Source: Trichomonas vaginalis G3 (taxonomy: Eukaryota > Parabasalia > Trichomonadida > Trichomonadidae). From it: a stretch of 64,000 bases of DNA. Both the position numbers and the translations under genes were made by a program. The DNA is taken from NCBI RefSeq assembly GCF_026262505.1, contig NC_067207.1, positions 19,622,082-19,686,081 of the forward strand, read 5' to 3'. Position 1 is the first letter of the stretch, and each line of letters starts with the position of its first letter. This document shows positions 20,471 to 29,452 of the stretch, in pieces. The notes below the pieces were generated by a model that was given only the letters and a program-made list of their open reading frames with translations, was not told the DNA's origin and did not search any database.

Positions 20471-20868
20471 AGTACTGCTACTGACAGTAGCAGTACTTTT
20501 ACTGACAGTAGCAGTACTTTTTCTGACAGTAGCAGTACTTTTACTGACAGTAGCAGTACTTTTACTGACAGTAGCAGTACTTTATCGTCGAAAACCCTCT
20601 CAAATTTTCCTTTTTACTGACAGTAGCAGTACTTTTTCTGACAGTAGCAGTACTTTTACTGACAGTAGCAGTACTTTTACTGACAGTAGCAGTACTTTAT
20701 CGTCGAAAACCCTCTCAAATTTTCCTTTTTACTGACAGTAGCAGTACTTTTACTGACAGTAGCAGTACTTTTACTGACAGTAGCAGTACTTTTACTGACA
20801 GTAGCATACTTTTACTGACAGTAGCAGTACTTTTTCTGACAGTAGCAGTACTTTTTCTGACAGTAGCA
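20471..20868. repeat. 21-bp minisatellite of palindromic units
   Basis: About sixteen copies of a unit like TTTTACTGACAGTAGCAGTAC. The core GCTACTGACAGTAGC is a perfect inverted repeat around one A; at the start (20476-20502) it extends to 13-bp arms beginning AGTACTGCTACTG. Two copies of a spacer (TATCGTCGAAAACCCTCTC...) at about 20579 and 20698 break the array into three blocks. It fills the spacer between divergent genes at 20418 and 20869, where it could act as a protein-binding array, insulator or origin. Confidence 0.75.
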
Positions 20869-21232
20869 ATGGTCGAGGTCGAACCTACCGACGAGGCAAT
20901 TTACCTAATTGAAATTAACGAGCTTGTTAAAGACTTCCTCAGGCAGAATGTAAAAGGCAAGCTTGTTAACGGTTGGATAACGGGAAGGGCTGCCTTGAAT
21001 CTCGAGACTTCGACTGGAATTCCAATTCAAATACAGACGGGACAGCCTACGACGACATAAAGCAAGCAAAGAAAGAAGCTCTTCTCAAGTTCTTTGCAAA
21101 GCGTCCTTGGATACAACTTCCAAACAGAGAGAACCCTTTCCCAAGAATGAACCAAATTCTCAGGGGTCTCCTTCATTCTCGGGTCAGCCGTTCTACATAA
21201 CCTGTGAAGGCGACATCCAACCAGTTCAGTAA
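20869..21232 (+). pseudogene. small Polinton gene of unknown function
   Basis: Starts MVEVEPTDEAIYLIEINELV right after the last unit of the 21-bp array; further on it includes AKKEALLKFFAKRPWIQLP and ends FYITCEGDIQPVQ. No family recognised. Broken, one or two breaks. Confidence 0.4.
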
Positions 21233-21272
21233 ACCTTAACGTTTAGAGTAAAAACATTTTTTCATTTTTTGA

Positions 21273-21855
21273 ATGAAGCAAGTTAAATTCGTCCACACCA
21301 ATCTCAATGGACCGATGAAGAGTTTCAAGCCATAGTTGAAGACGTTGAGAACGACATAGACGGCGAACTTGAAGGAGCTCAAATCACAATTGCAACCAAA
21401 ATTGCAGAGTCAAGGAACAGATAGCTCCACTTAAAGCTACCAAAGCTACTCTTGACCTCATGGATAGTTACCGTTTAGATGTCAAGAGTGGAATAAGACA
21501 ATTAAAATTAAAACTTCTAAACTACGAAGCTATACTCCAAAAGTTAGCAGAAATGAGAAGACTTTACCAGAGCTACTTACATGTAAGGGACTTACCTTCA
21601 AGCAGTCCGACCAAAGATGAATTTGTTGACATTGTCCCAATTTTGTCCGAAAGTCAGCTCAGATGTTTCGAACTGCTCCCAACATATCCGGAATATGAAC
21701 GTTTGCCTGAACTCTTCCGCAATCTCAAAAAACGTTTTTTGGTTCTCATGTTCCAAACTTTTATCGGAAGAGACAACAAACGTTCAGAAGAAGAACAAGA
21801 TATTATTTTAAACTTGTTGTATGACTTAACCGTCATAACAAGCTTTTTGAAGTAA
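21273..21855 (+). pseudogene. Polinton gene of unknown function
   Basis: Starts MKQVKFVHTNLNGPM after a TTCATTTTTTGA initiator-like context. The longest open part (21460-21855) is helical: LDVKSGIRQLKLKLLNYEAI, then SESQLRCFELLPTYPEYERL and LLYDLTVITSFLK. No family recognised. Broken, about two breaks. Confidence 0.4.
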
Positions 21856-21887
21856 AACCGTCATTCTCAAACCACTTCATTTTTTCG

Positions 21888-22577
21888 ATGTCCGAACAAG
21901 CACCGAAGCCAAACTCAATGGAAGATGTCCTTTCAAGGTTGCCAGACAAGCGCCCAGTTCAAATTCAAATTGCCCAATTGAACGCTCATCTGTCAAACAC
22001 CATTAAGACTCTCCAAAGTAGTCTTATGGAAGAGATAACCAATCTCAAAGTCGAAGTCCTCACGAACCAAGCTTCCAATAAGAAAGTCCTGAACGATTTC
22101 GCGGAAACCTTGCGCCAATACAACATAGAGAACCAAAACCTTGCCCGACTCATCTACCGTTTCTTCGAAGAGATTGACACCATCTGGAAGGTACTCGGAA
22201 AGGACAGAACCTCCAACACCGTAATTCGTGAGTACCAAATTGAAGAAGGAATTGTCGAGGAAGAAGAGGAAGAAGAGGAAGAAGAAGAAGAGAAACACGA
22301 AGAAGAGGAAGTTTGGGCAACCCTTGTTGCCGATGACGCTTACGAAATTTCCCAACCCTACCCATACAAAATCCGCAACAGGGAGACCGGCAAGGTTCTT
22401 ACCCCAGTCCTCAACAACTTGGGACACTTGAACCTTAACCTTCGGAATTACGGTTCAATTTCCATGGGAAGGCTTGTCGGTATGCAATGGGTTCCAAATC
22501 CAGACAAGAAGACGAGGGTCAGACACATTGACGGTGACAAGCTCAACAACCGTAAGGAGAACCTCGAGTGGTTCTAA
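21888..22577 (+). CDS. coiled-coil protein with C-terminal HNH endonuclease-like domain, 229 aa
   Basis: Whole frame. Residues ~20-110 are a long helical or coiled-coil part (QIAQLNAHLSNTIKTLQSSL), followed by an almost pure Glu run at about 122-140. The C-terminal ~80 residues end RHIDGDKLNNRKENLEWF, the classic end of phage and homing-type HNH nucleases (HNH_3: NHIDG.K.NN..NLEW), with MGRLVGMQWVPNP before it as in the family's RLVA.AFIPNP. His213, Asn221 and Asn225 are the expected HNH positions. Known family role: DNA nicking or cutting. The fusion to a structural-looking coiled coil is unusual. Initiator-like TTCATTTTTTCG precedes the ATG. Confidence 0.72.
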   Translation: MSEQAPKPNSMEDVLSRLPDKRPVQIQIAQLNAHLSNTIKTLQSSLMEEITNLKVEVLTNQASNKKVLNDFAETLRQYNIENQNLARLIYRFFEEIDTIWKVLGKDRTSNTVIREYQIEEGIVEEEEEEEEEEEEKHEEEEVWATLVADDAYEISQPYPYKIRNRETGKVLTPVLNNLGHLNLNLRNYGSISMGRLVGMQWVPNPDKKTRVRHIDGDKLNNRKENLEWF

Positions 22578-22626
22578 GAGTAAAAAAATTTTATTTTAGG
22601 GGGAAACCCCAAGTAAATTTAGGTGT

Positions 22627-22890
22627 TTATTTGGATAAGTATGTTAAATTAAGGGTAATTTGCAAAATTAGTTCCCGACCTTTGAATTGGGCTCTTTCTT
22701 TATCCCAGTTGCGTAGGAGGTCGTCCCAGAGGAGTTGGTAGAATTGCCAATCCAAGGACGATTTGTCCTCCCAGGCATTGAGGATGTACTGCTCGTAGAG
22801 TTTCATGACCTCTGCCTTGCACCAGACACCCTCTCCCTTGGAACGTAAGGCTTCTTCGAAGTGCTCGAATGCGATTGGCTGCTTGACCAT
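22627..22890 (-). CDS. small Polinton protein, 87 aa
   Basis: Whole frame from the ATG at 22890 (MVKQPIAFEHFEEALRSKGE). Trp-rich helical protein (AWEDKSSLDWQFYQLLWDDL). No family recognised. Upstream is AAAAAGTGTCATTTCGG. Its start lies 30 bp from the divergent ATG at 22921. Confidence 0.5.
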   Translation of the reverse strand: MVKQPIAFEHFEEALRSKGEGVWCKAEVMKLYEQYILNAWEDKSSLDWQFYQLLWDDLLRNWDKERAQFKGRELILQITLNLTYLSK

Positions 22891-22920
22891 CCGAAATGAC
22901 ACTTTTTGTCCGTTTGGTCA
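22891..22920. promoter_or_regulatory. 30-bp divergent promoter with GTGTCATTT motif
   Basis: The whole spacer between divergent ATGs at 22890 (minus) and 22921 (plus). On the minus strand it reads AAAAAGTGTCATTTCGG into the start codon, as before 19375 and 19610. Confidence 0.45.
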
Positions 22921-23205
22921 ATGTTCGTGTCTCGTGCCATAGTCGACGAAAATACAGACAAACAGGTTATATATGAGTTTGAGACCAAGAATGGTGTAAC
23001 TCGACCTGTCCGATTCAAAGACTCCGAGGGCGACCATGAAATTAAACGGAAATTAGCTAGGAAGGAATATAAAAATTTTTTACTTCATGCAATGTTTTAT
23101 TTCTGTGCCGTCTTCAAGTATACCCCAATACTTACGCTTGGAGAGGACATGAACTTCGGTGAAAATTTTGTCCAATTTGAATCGACCCATCTTTTCACCG
23201 ACTAA
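22921..23205 (+). CDS. small Polinton protein, up to 94 aa, overlapping the polymerase gene end
   Basis: ATG at 22921, MFVSRAIVDENTDKQVIYEF, then VTRPVRFKDSEGDHEIKRKL and KEYKNFLLHAMF. The middle resembles the 66-aa protein at 19610. The last ~40 codons lie antisense to the end of the polymerase region, which is unusual; the true protein may be shorter. No family recognised. Confidence 0.35.
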   Translation: MFVSRAIVDENTDKQVIYEFETKNGVTRPVRFKDSEGDHEIKRKLARKEYKNFLLHAMFYFCAVFKYTPILTLGEDMNFGENFVQFESTHLFTD

Positions 23206-25232
23206 ACCCATTTCAATGAGTTTGTTATAGCCTTCTTCGTTCGTCATGAGTGCGTCAATGTTCTCATAGTAAACCACAACTTTCGATTTGACTTCGGAGA
23301 AGAATTTGTTGTAGTTGTCAAGGACTGCTTTTGCGAACTGAGGGTAAGACCAATGTTCGACAATAGGTTTTAATGTGGTTACTAAGCCACTTTGACCTTG
23401 AGTGAATTCGTACTTCAAAACAAAAGGAGAAACCTTTCAACAAAGTTGTCGACCTTCTCATAATGTTTACTCTTCATCTCTTGAGGTTTCTTAATGGAAT
23501 ATCCCCATGTCGAATTCATAAGCAATTTGAGTGTCATTGCAAGTTTGGGGTTTGAAGCTTTCCTAATATCATACAGTTGTTGTATGACTTTTCCAACTGT
23601 ATAGTTCCTTCCCGGGAACTCACCATCTTCGTTTGGAATTCCAGTCGGAATATATTGGACAAACCTCATGTATGCAGCGTTAAGGTCGACATAGTATATC
23701 TTTTCGTTTGAGTCGAACTTGTCGCAACCAATTGGTCCAGTTTGTGGAAATTCAAGTGAGTCTCTTATCTTCTGAGAAACTTCTCCTGTTATCTCATAAA
23801 CATCGTCGAAGCAACCTGTTTCATATAAAACCTTCTGACCTAACTCAGATGCTCTCCAATACAATTTGACGTCAATTGGATGTCTCAATGGAAGTTTGTT
23901 TATAGCATCTTGAAGTTCTTGCAACCTCATTGGAAGTTCTTCTGGTTCAGGTTGGTATCCGAACAATCCAACCCCTTGTGGAACTGTGTACTTCTTTTGT
24001 ACTAGAACTTTGTCTGGAACAACTTTTGGTCTTGCTAACAATGAAAGTTTGTTTCGTCTTTTGGTACAAAACTTTCTGTCAGCTTGTCATCTGGAATTGG
24101 TTCCAACAAACCTTTCTCGAAAAGAATGTTTACAGCTCTGACAATGTTGCACTTGCCTTTTCCGAACAATGGGTTTGTAAGACTTTCGTTCAACATGAAG
24201 TGGTTGTGGACAATTACAATCTTCAACCATGGTAAATTGAACTCAACAACATAGTCGTCATGTGAAGAACCTTTAGCTGTAGGTATGTTGACTCGGATAT
24301 TGACATTTGCCAACGGTGCAATTTTTGCCCAATTGACCTCTGAGAATGTACCTTGTCTTCACACATGACTCAAGATACTTCATCTTCTCATCTGTAACAA
24401 GACCAGAGTTCCTGAGACATGTAAGAATACAAGGTTCATTGACAATTGTTTCAATTGAATTGTAAATTCCATACCTTGTCAAGTCAATGTCAGACTTATT
24501 TATGAACGGGAAGTATCCAGCATGTTGTCTGACTGCTTGAGGGTTAGGTTGGTACCATTCGAACTTGACACTTGCAATTCCTTCAATTGCATTCAAAATG
24601 TCTGAGTCGGAGTCAACCATTTGTTCTCTCTTTGTAGTCTTGAAAGCGTCAAGAAGTTTTGCGGCTGTTTGTCATTGCCATGTGCATAGTAAATGTGACC
24701 ATCCAAATCTGTTATGGTCAATCTGAGATTGTGTCCTTTCTTATTTCCGTCTTGTATTGGCAGCAAGTACACCCATGAAGCCTTCTTTGTTCTTTCCTTC
24801 GTCAAAGTTTACTGTAAAGGTTCGACCAGATGTAATTTGACTTCTAACTTCACGATACTTTTCATATGCATATCTTGTTCTTTCCATGGGAGCATGACCA
24901 TCCTCTGCACTACCTTTTTTCCTTCTCAAAGGATGCAATTGTTCGTCATGTTTCCAGTAGAATCTGGCAAAGCCGTCGTGTCCTTCAACTTGAGGTTCAC
25001 TAACATCGAAAGGCATGTCCATAAGACGTTCTTCTTCTAACCTCTCTAGTCTGTTTGGATAATTGGCACGTGCTGTTTCCAAATCCATTTCGTAGCGAAG
25101 ACCAGACAATTTGTCATAGACTTTTATGGGTCTTCCCTTCCTATATTTAAAATTCTTCGAAACTCTCCAACCATATCTTTGCAACTCTGCTTTTATTCTA
25201 GCAGATTTTCTATCCATTCTATATGGGGGCAT
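23080..25232 (-). pseudogene. polB: Polinton type B DNA polymerase (protein-primed family), broken
   Basis: The palm motifs of family B polymerases can be read: YYVDLNAAYMRFV for motif A and TLKLLMNSTWGYSIKKP for motif B, then a VVYYENIDALMT segment in the place of motif C. The N-terminal part starts at an ATG at 25232 (MPPYRMDRKSARIKAELQRY) and is basic. In Polintons this enzyme replicates the element by protein priming. Converges on the small gene at 22921. Clearly broken, about five breaks, so the enzyme is not expected to be made from this copy. Confidence 0.8.
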
Positions 25233-25335
25233 TTTTATAAAAATAAAAAAATATTTTTTTCTTTACTTTACATAACCGCCTGCTGCCATAAGTCTTTGAC
25301 GCCAACCCATACCAGCTAATGAAGGTTGACTTGGT

Positions 25336-25845
25336 TTAGTTTAAACTAAACTTTGGTTTTGGTTTATCTTCAGTTTTTGGTTTTTCTTCTTCTATCGGTT
25401 TTTCGTCACTTTTCGGTTCCTCTGACTTTACTTCACTTGCAGGAACAGTTGTGTCGTCAACATCTTCATAAATATCATATGCCATTTGTTTTTGTTTTCC
25501 TTTCAACTTTTTGTGTTTGTTGTAAAGTTTAGAATATTTCGACTCTAAGTCAATGAGATGTTCTATAATGAACTGTTGGTCAGTGAAGTAAACTTTTCCA
25601 TCTGTTGTCTCGAAAGCTCCTTCAGACTTCAATATTTTATTTGTGAGAGTCTGTTTCTTTTTTGAGATACTAGCCGTTCCATTTTTATGAAAAGTGACTT
25701 TGTAGTTAGGGTTTGTATTTCCAGACCTGGCACTTTCTATTATTGAATTTTTCTCTTCATCTGTAAGTTCTTTGACAGGTTTTGACAATGGTTCTGAACT
25801 TTTTGTTTGTGGTGTCAAATCTACCGTTTCAACTTCTTCGGTCAT
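25336..25845 (-). CDS. hypothetical charged Polinton protein, 169 aa
   Basis: ATG at 25845 (MTEEVETVDLTPQTKSSEPL). A central part, YKVTFHKNGTASISKKKQTL to TTDGKVYFTDQQFIIEHLID, looks folded, followed by a SKYSKLYNKHKKLKGKQKQM helix and a low-complexity Glu/Lys/Pro tail. No family recognised. The start is preceded on its strand by TTTTTTACTGAGATGAA, the same block found before the 45-aa gene at 26018. Between this gene and the polymerase (25233-25335) I can support no separate gene. Confidence 0.45.
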   Translation of the reverse strand: MTEEVETVDLTPQTKSSEPLSKPVKELTDEEKNSIIESARSGNTNPNYKVTFHKNGTASISKKKQTLTNKILKSEGAFETTDGKVYFTDQQFIIEHLIDLESKYSKLYNKHKKLKGKQKQMAYDIYEDVDDTTVPASEVKSEEPKSDEKPIEEEKPKTEDKPKPKFSLN

Positions 25846-25880
25846 TTCATCTCAGTAAAAAATTTTAGTTTGGTTTGTTT

Positions 25881-26018
25881 TCAACTGGTTGTTGTTGTTT
25901 TTTTAAGTCGGTCTAAAACTTCCTGAGGTATAGGAAGAACTTGACAAACACGTGGTGTAACTGCTGGAAGCCGACAAATCCATCTTGAACCCATTTGTCT
26001 CAATGCTGTATTGTTCAT
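25881..26018 (-). CDS. very small Polinton protein, 45 aa
   Basis: Frame MNNTALRQMGSRWICRLPAV to QEVLDRLKKTTTTS. Supported mainly by its upstream block, TTTTTTACTGAGATGAA, identical to that of the neighbouring 169-aa gene. Basic, no membrane segment, no family. Order with its neighbours suggests a minor structural component; this is inference. Confidence 0.35.
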   Translation of the reverse strand: MNNTALRQMGSRWICRLPAVTPRVCQVLPIPQEVLDRLKKTTTTS

Positions 26019-26037
26019 TTCATCTCAGTAAAAAACT

Positions 26038-26439
26038 TTACATTCCCCACGTTTGAGGCGGTTGAGGTTGGTTATTGTTTACCCATTGTTGTGCATGGTT
26101 ATATCCTCTGTTAAAGAATCTTTCACCTTGGTCCATATAGTGTCCTGCTTGGTTATAGTAGTCATTTGCTTTGTTATAATAGTTTCCTGCTTGTCTTCCT
26201 ACATTGTCCATCCATCCTTGAACTTTTCCTCTTGTTTCAGGATTTGGAATAAGATTTGTTGCATCTCGTGCTACATCCCAACCTTTCTGTACAGTTTGTA
26301 TAATAGGTTGTGCTTTCTCTTTAAGTATACCTAATGTACTCAAAATCTTCCTTCCAACTCCAAATACACCTCTGGCTATTGTTCCCACTGCGGGCAAAAA
26401 TCTGGATGCAACTCCTGCTAATGCGCCAAATAAACCCAT
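26038..26439 (-). CDS. glycine-rich N-terminal amphipathic protein, 133 aa
   Basis: Whole frame, MGLFGALAGVASRFLPAVGT start. The first ~45 residues are Gly/Ala/Val/Phe-rich with GxxxG-like spacing, able to form a membrane-active amphipathic helix; Gly2 could be myristoylated. The C-terminal half is Asn/Tyr/Gln-rich (YYNKANDYYNQAGHYMDQGE). It shares this plan with the 80-aa protein at 29453. By analogy with small membrane-lytic capsid proteins of adenoviruses and virophages it may help membrane passage; inference, no homology shown. Divergent from the integrase region by 18 bp. Confidence 0.5.
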   Translation of the reverse strand: MGLFGALAGVASRFLPAVGTIARGVFGVGRKILSTLGILKEKAQPIIQTVQKGWDVARDATNLIPNPETRGKVQGWMDNVGRQAGNYYNKANDYYNQAGHYMDQGERFFNRGYNHAQQWVNNNQPQPPQTWGM

Positions 26440-26457
26440 TTCTTATAGGATAAAAAA
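26440..26457. promoter_or_regulatory. 18-bp divergent promoter (amphipathic protein / integrase region)
   Basis: All sequence between divergent ATGs at 26439 and 26458: TTCTTATAGGATAAAAA, again a TTCT(T)A core followed by ATAAAA. Confidence 0.45.
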
Positions 26458-27408
26458 TGACGAATCCAAACAAGGACCCCTATGTTTCTAAAGCGACAAA
26501 GAAAGCACTCATGTAAAAATCTTTAGTTCAACACCAAATGCTTGGTTTATGGATATCTTGGAAAACATTCCGAGAGTTAGAAAGATGGACCACCATACTG
26601 GTTAATATTTGTTGGTCAAAACACAAGATACTGTGAAGCCATACCATTATGGTCCAAAAATATTTTAGATACTGCTTTGACAATATTCGTTGACAAATAC
26701 CATCCAACAAAACTGACATCTGACTGTGAAAGTTCTTTCAAATCAGATGATATTAAAAACTATCTGCGTTCAAAAAATGTAAACCAATATTTCATTGTCG
26801 ACCAAAACCATTCTGCTCTTGGTGTCATTGACGGTTGTATAAAAATGTTAAGAGACTTAAACCAACCACAAGGTGGTGAAGCAAATGAAATGTCATATGA
26901 CGACAAATATAGACACTTCTCCATGGCAAAGATGAGACAAGTTTTAAATATTTACAATACCTGTAAACAAAAAGGTTTGGGAAACCACTCCCCCGAAGAA
27001 ATGAAAAACAACCCTGACTTAGAGAAAGACTATATATTTAATAATTTAGTCAAAAGAGACAAACAAGAAAGAATGCCGGGCTTCAAACTTCAGAAAGGTG
27101 ACAAAGTAAAAATAGAAATACCTAAACGCGACCCATATGAAAATACTATTGACTATGACAACAATGGGAACCCGACAGGTACTCACATTCGTGTTCGTAA
27201 AAATAGAAGAAAGTATACAAGAGAATATTATGAAGTTTTAGGCAAACATGGCAAAATGTACACACTGCAAGCAGAAGATAAAACTACTATTGTCAGACCT
27301 CGTTTCAAACTTGTCAAAGTTCAAGGTGGTATACTTTCAAAGACAGTTCCTAACAAATATAAGACAACTCCTGACGAATATGCTAAAGAAGTTGAAAATG
27401 ACGACTAA
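26458..27408 (+). pseudogene. int: Polinton retrovirus-like integrase (rve), broken
   Basis: The later part shows YHPTKLTSDCESSFKSDDI, then FIVDQNHSALGVIDGCIKML, the spacing of the last third of an rve catalytic core, followed by a KGDKVKIEI and FKLVKVQGG chromodomain/SH3-like C-terminal region. Integrases of this family insert Polintons and make the short target duplication. It ends 26 bp inside the 3' end of the converging fibre-like gene. Broken, about three breaks. Confidence 0.7.
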
Positions 27409-28534
27409 GCATTCTATACCATGCGTAAACTGTCATGTAAGGTGGCATGTATTCTTTACTTTGTCCCGTTGTTTGCGTATATCCTGAAACGTGATGTGTA
27501 TGGTTTCCTCCTCCCTCAGTGTTACTCCAGTAACAATTTATAGCAAACTTAACGTTGTCTTTAACATCATATCCTTTACCTTTTGTCATTCCTGACCAAT
27601 CCCAATATCTATGCTTATGCCAACCTGCTTGAGATGTACTTAAATCTATGTAGTGACTGTGTGCAGGTAAATTTTCACCTGAAATCGTTTTACTTCCACC
27701 TGTTTCCTTTGAAGAGTTTGCACAATACAAAAACCTGTCGACTATTTGAGTCCAAGTTCCAAAACCCAGAACTGTTTCTGGTCTGGTAGAGTTCATTGAC
27801 GTATAAATAGAGCCTATAGGATATAATGTTTGAAGTATTTCTGTCTTTAATGTTTGAAGCTCTGTTTTGTCTGCTTTCTTATCTAACATTGCGGGTAGTT
27901 CATATGCTTCAAAGTTTCTGGCATGATCTTCGAAATTCCTGCAACTCTTATCTAAATTGTTAAGAGTATCTTTTACGCTTGTACTCGGATTCTCTAAAGG
28001 TGCACTTGAACCAAGGTCAAAGTTCAGTATTATGTCGTCTGCTCTAACAGTAGTGAAGGATTTATGTGTATGGTTCTTGTCTGCTTTACTGTCTAATGTA
28101 GCTTGAAGTTCATTTATATCGGAGATGTTGTGTTTATGAGATTTCAAAACTTTGTTCATTGCTTCGAGTTCATCTTTGTCAGCTTTACTTGACATTTTAT
28201 TGTCAACATATGTTTTGTCTGCTAGTTCAGGATGAGTATGTTCTTTTGTTGCATAAGCATTGTTAGCTCTTTCTTCTTCTTTTGCTATTGCATCGTCTAC
28301 ATATTCTTTGTCAGCTTTGTTGTCAACATCTGCTTTCAAAAGAAGTTCATTTATAGGTTTCTCGTTTAAAGTTCCTTTTGTTGGATTTATACAGACAGTA
28401 TTGTTCTTCTTGTCTTGAAACAGAAACTCATCTGTTAAAGGGTTTAATGTCAGTTTTAAGTTTCCTTCTTTCAATGACTCAGATATCTTAGAATAGTTTG
28501 AAAAGTTTGTTGTGTTCTTATTTAGAGCTTGCAT
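27383..28534 (-). CDS. phage-tail-fibre/collar-like protein, 383 aa
   Basis: Whole frame. Residues 60-230 contain repeated KADK-type segments (NKADKEYVDDAI, SKADKDELEAM, SKADKNHTH, KKADKTELQTL) like the trimeric coiled-coil shafts of phage fibres. The C-terminal domain has LYPIGSIY at 237-244, FGTWTQIVDRFLY at 258-270, LPAHSHY at 289-295, NHTHHVSG at 344-351 and MPPYMTVYAWYR at 363-374: the His-rich metal-binding tip plan of phage short tail fibres and baseplate gp10-like tips. A receptor-binding fibre on the virion is the natural reading; inference. The start is preceded by ACTCATTATG, close to the trichomonad initiator. It is whole in an otherwise decayed element. Confidence 0.75.
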   Translation of the reverse strand: MQALNKNTTNFSNYSKISESLKEGNLKLTLNPLTDEFLFQDKKNNTVCINPTKGTLNEKPINELLLKADVDNKADKEYVDDAIAKEEERANNAYATKEHTHPELADKTYVDNKMSSKADKDELEAMNKVLKSHKHNISDINELQATLDSKADKNHTHKSFTTVRADDIILNFDLGSSAPLENPSTSVKDTLNNLDKSCRNFEDHARNFEAYELPAMLDKKADKTELQTLKTEILQTLYPIGSIYTSMNSTRPETVLGFGTWTQIVDRFLYCANSSKETGGSKTISGENLPAHSHYIDLSTSQAGWHKHRYWDWSGMTKGKGYDVKDNVKFAINCYWSNTEGGGNHTHHVSGYTQTTGQSKEYMPPYMTVYAWYRMLSRHFQLL

Positions 28535-28605
28535 AATGAGTTGTCGGTTGTGTTGTATTTCTCTTATGGAAGCATATCTTTCGACATTTTTATTCTAGAT
28601 AAAAT
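28535..28605. promoter_or_regulatory. 71-bp divergent promoter
   Basis: Between the fibre-like gene (start 28534) and the plus-strand gene at 28606. TTATTCTAGATAAAATATG leads into the latter, matching the TTCTA-TAAAA pattern seen at 12854 and 16446. Confidence 0.4.
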
Positions 28606-29440
28606 ATGCTTTCAATAGAAAAAGAAAATTCAAGAGTTGCTACAACTAAACCATTAGATGAACTTTTTACTAATGTCGGTCAAAAGTTTGAGACAGAGAC
28701 GTAAAGCATGAAGGCTATCGTTTTGACTACCCATTAAGATGGCTAAGAGACCATCTGTCACAAAAGCTATTGGCTTTCGTAGAATGAAGTTCATTTCAGA
28801 AGCCATACATGGTTTTCCCATTTACGGTCGGTTTTGAAGTTCGATACTATAACAAAGAAAAACGTATGTATGAGAAATTTGAACAGGGAAAACTTTTACA
28901 AGTTAGTTTGCTTGTAAACTTAGAAACAACTCTTCAAGCTTTTCAAGAAAAAATAAACGATATCTATATCGAATATGCAAAACAGTATAACATTGACGAA
29001 GGAGAATACCATCTCGATATTATTTATGACAGGAAAATGCAACTGTTAAAATCAATAGAATAGAAGACCTTGGAGAAAACGTTTATATTTCTACAAAATA
29101 TAACAACTTGCATGGTATAGATTTATGAGGATGTTAAATCAGCCTGCAGCATATCCAGTACACCCAGACTTTTATGAAGTCGAAAACCCTAATGGAACAT
29201 ATGAAATGTTTTCGACCAAGATGCTATTATTGTTCATGCTTCATTTTCTGGCGCCAAAACTCTTTCTTATGCTTGGCAAATGACTTTTACGAAAAACCTA
29301 CAAAGTTATACGAACCACAAGTGGAAGTATTTCAGACTTTCAAGTATGGTTTACTACAGATGGAAGAAAAAGAATAATTCCATTATACCATGCGTTTTAC
29401 TTAGAACTTAGTTTCATATACAACTACTATCGAACGGTAA
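28606..29440 (+). pseudogene. Polinton gene of unknown function
   Basis: Starts MLSIEKENSRVATTKPLDEL. Later parts read FPFTVGFEVRYYNKEKRMYE and LVNLETTLQAFQEKINDIYI, beta-rich then helical. No family recognised; a virion protein is possible from position opposite the fibre-like gene. Broken, about four breaks. Confidence 0.35.
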
Positions 29441-29452
29441 AAATATAATTTT

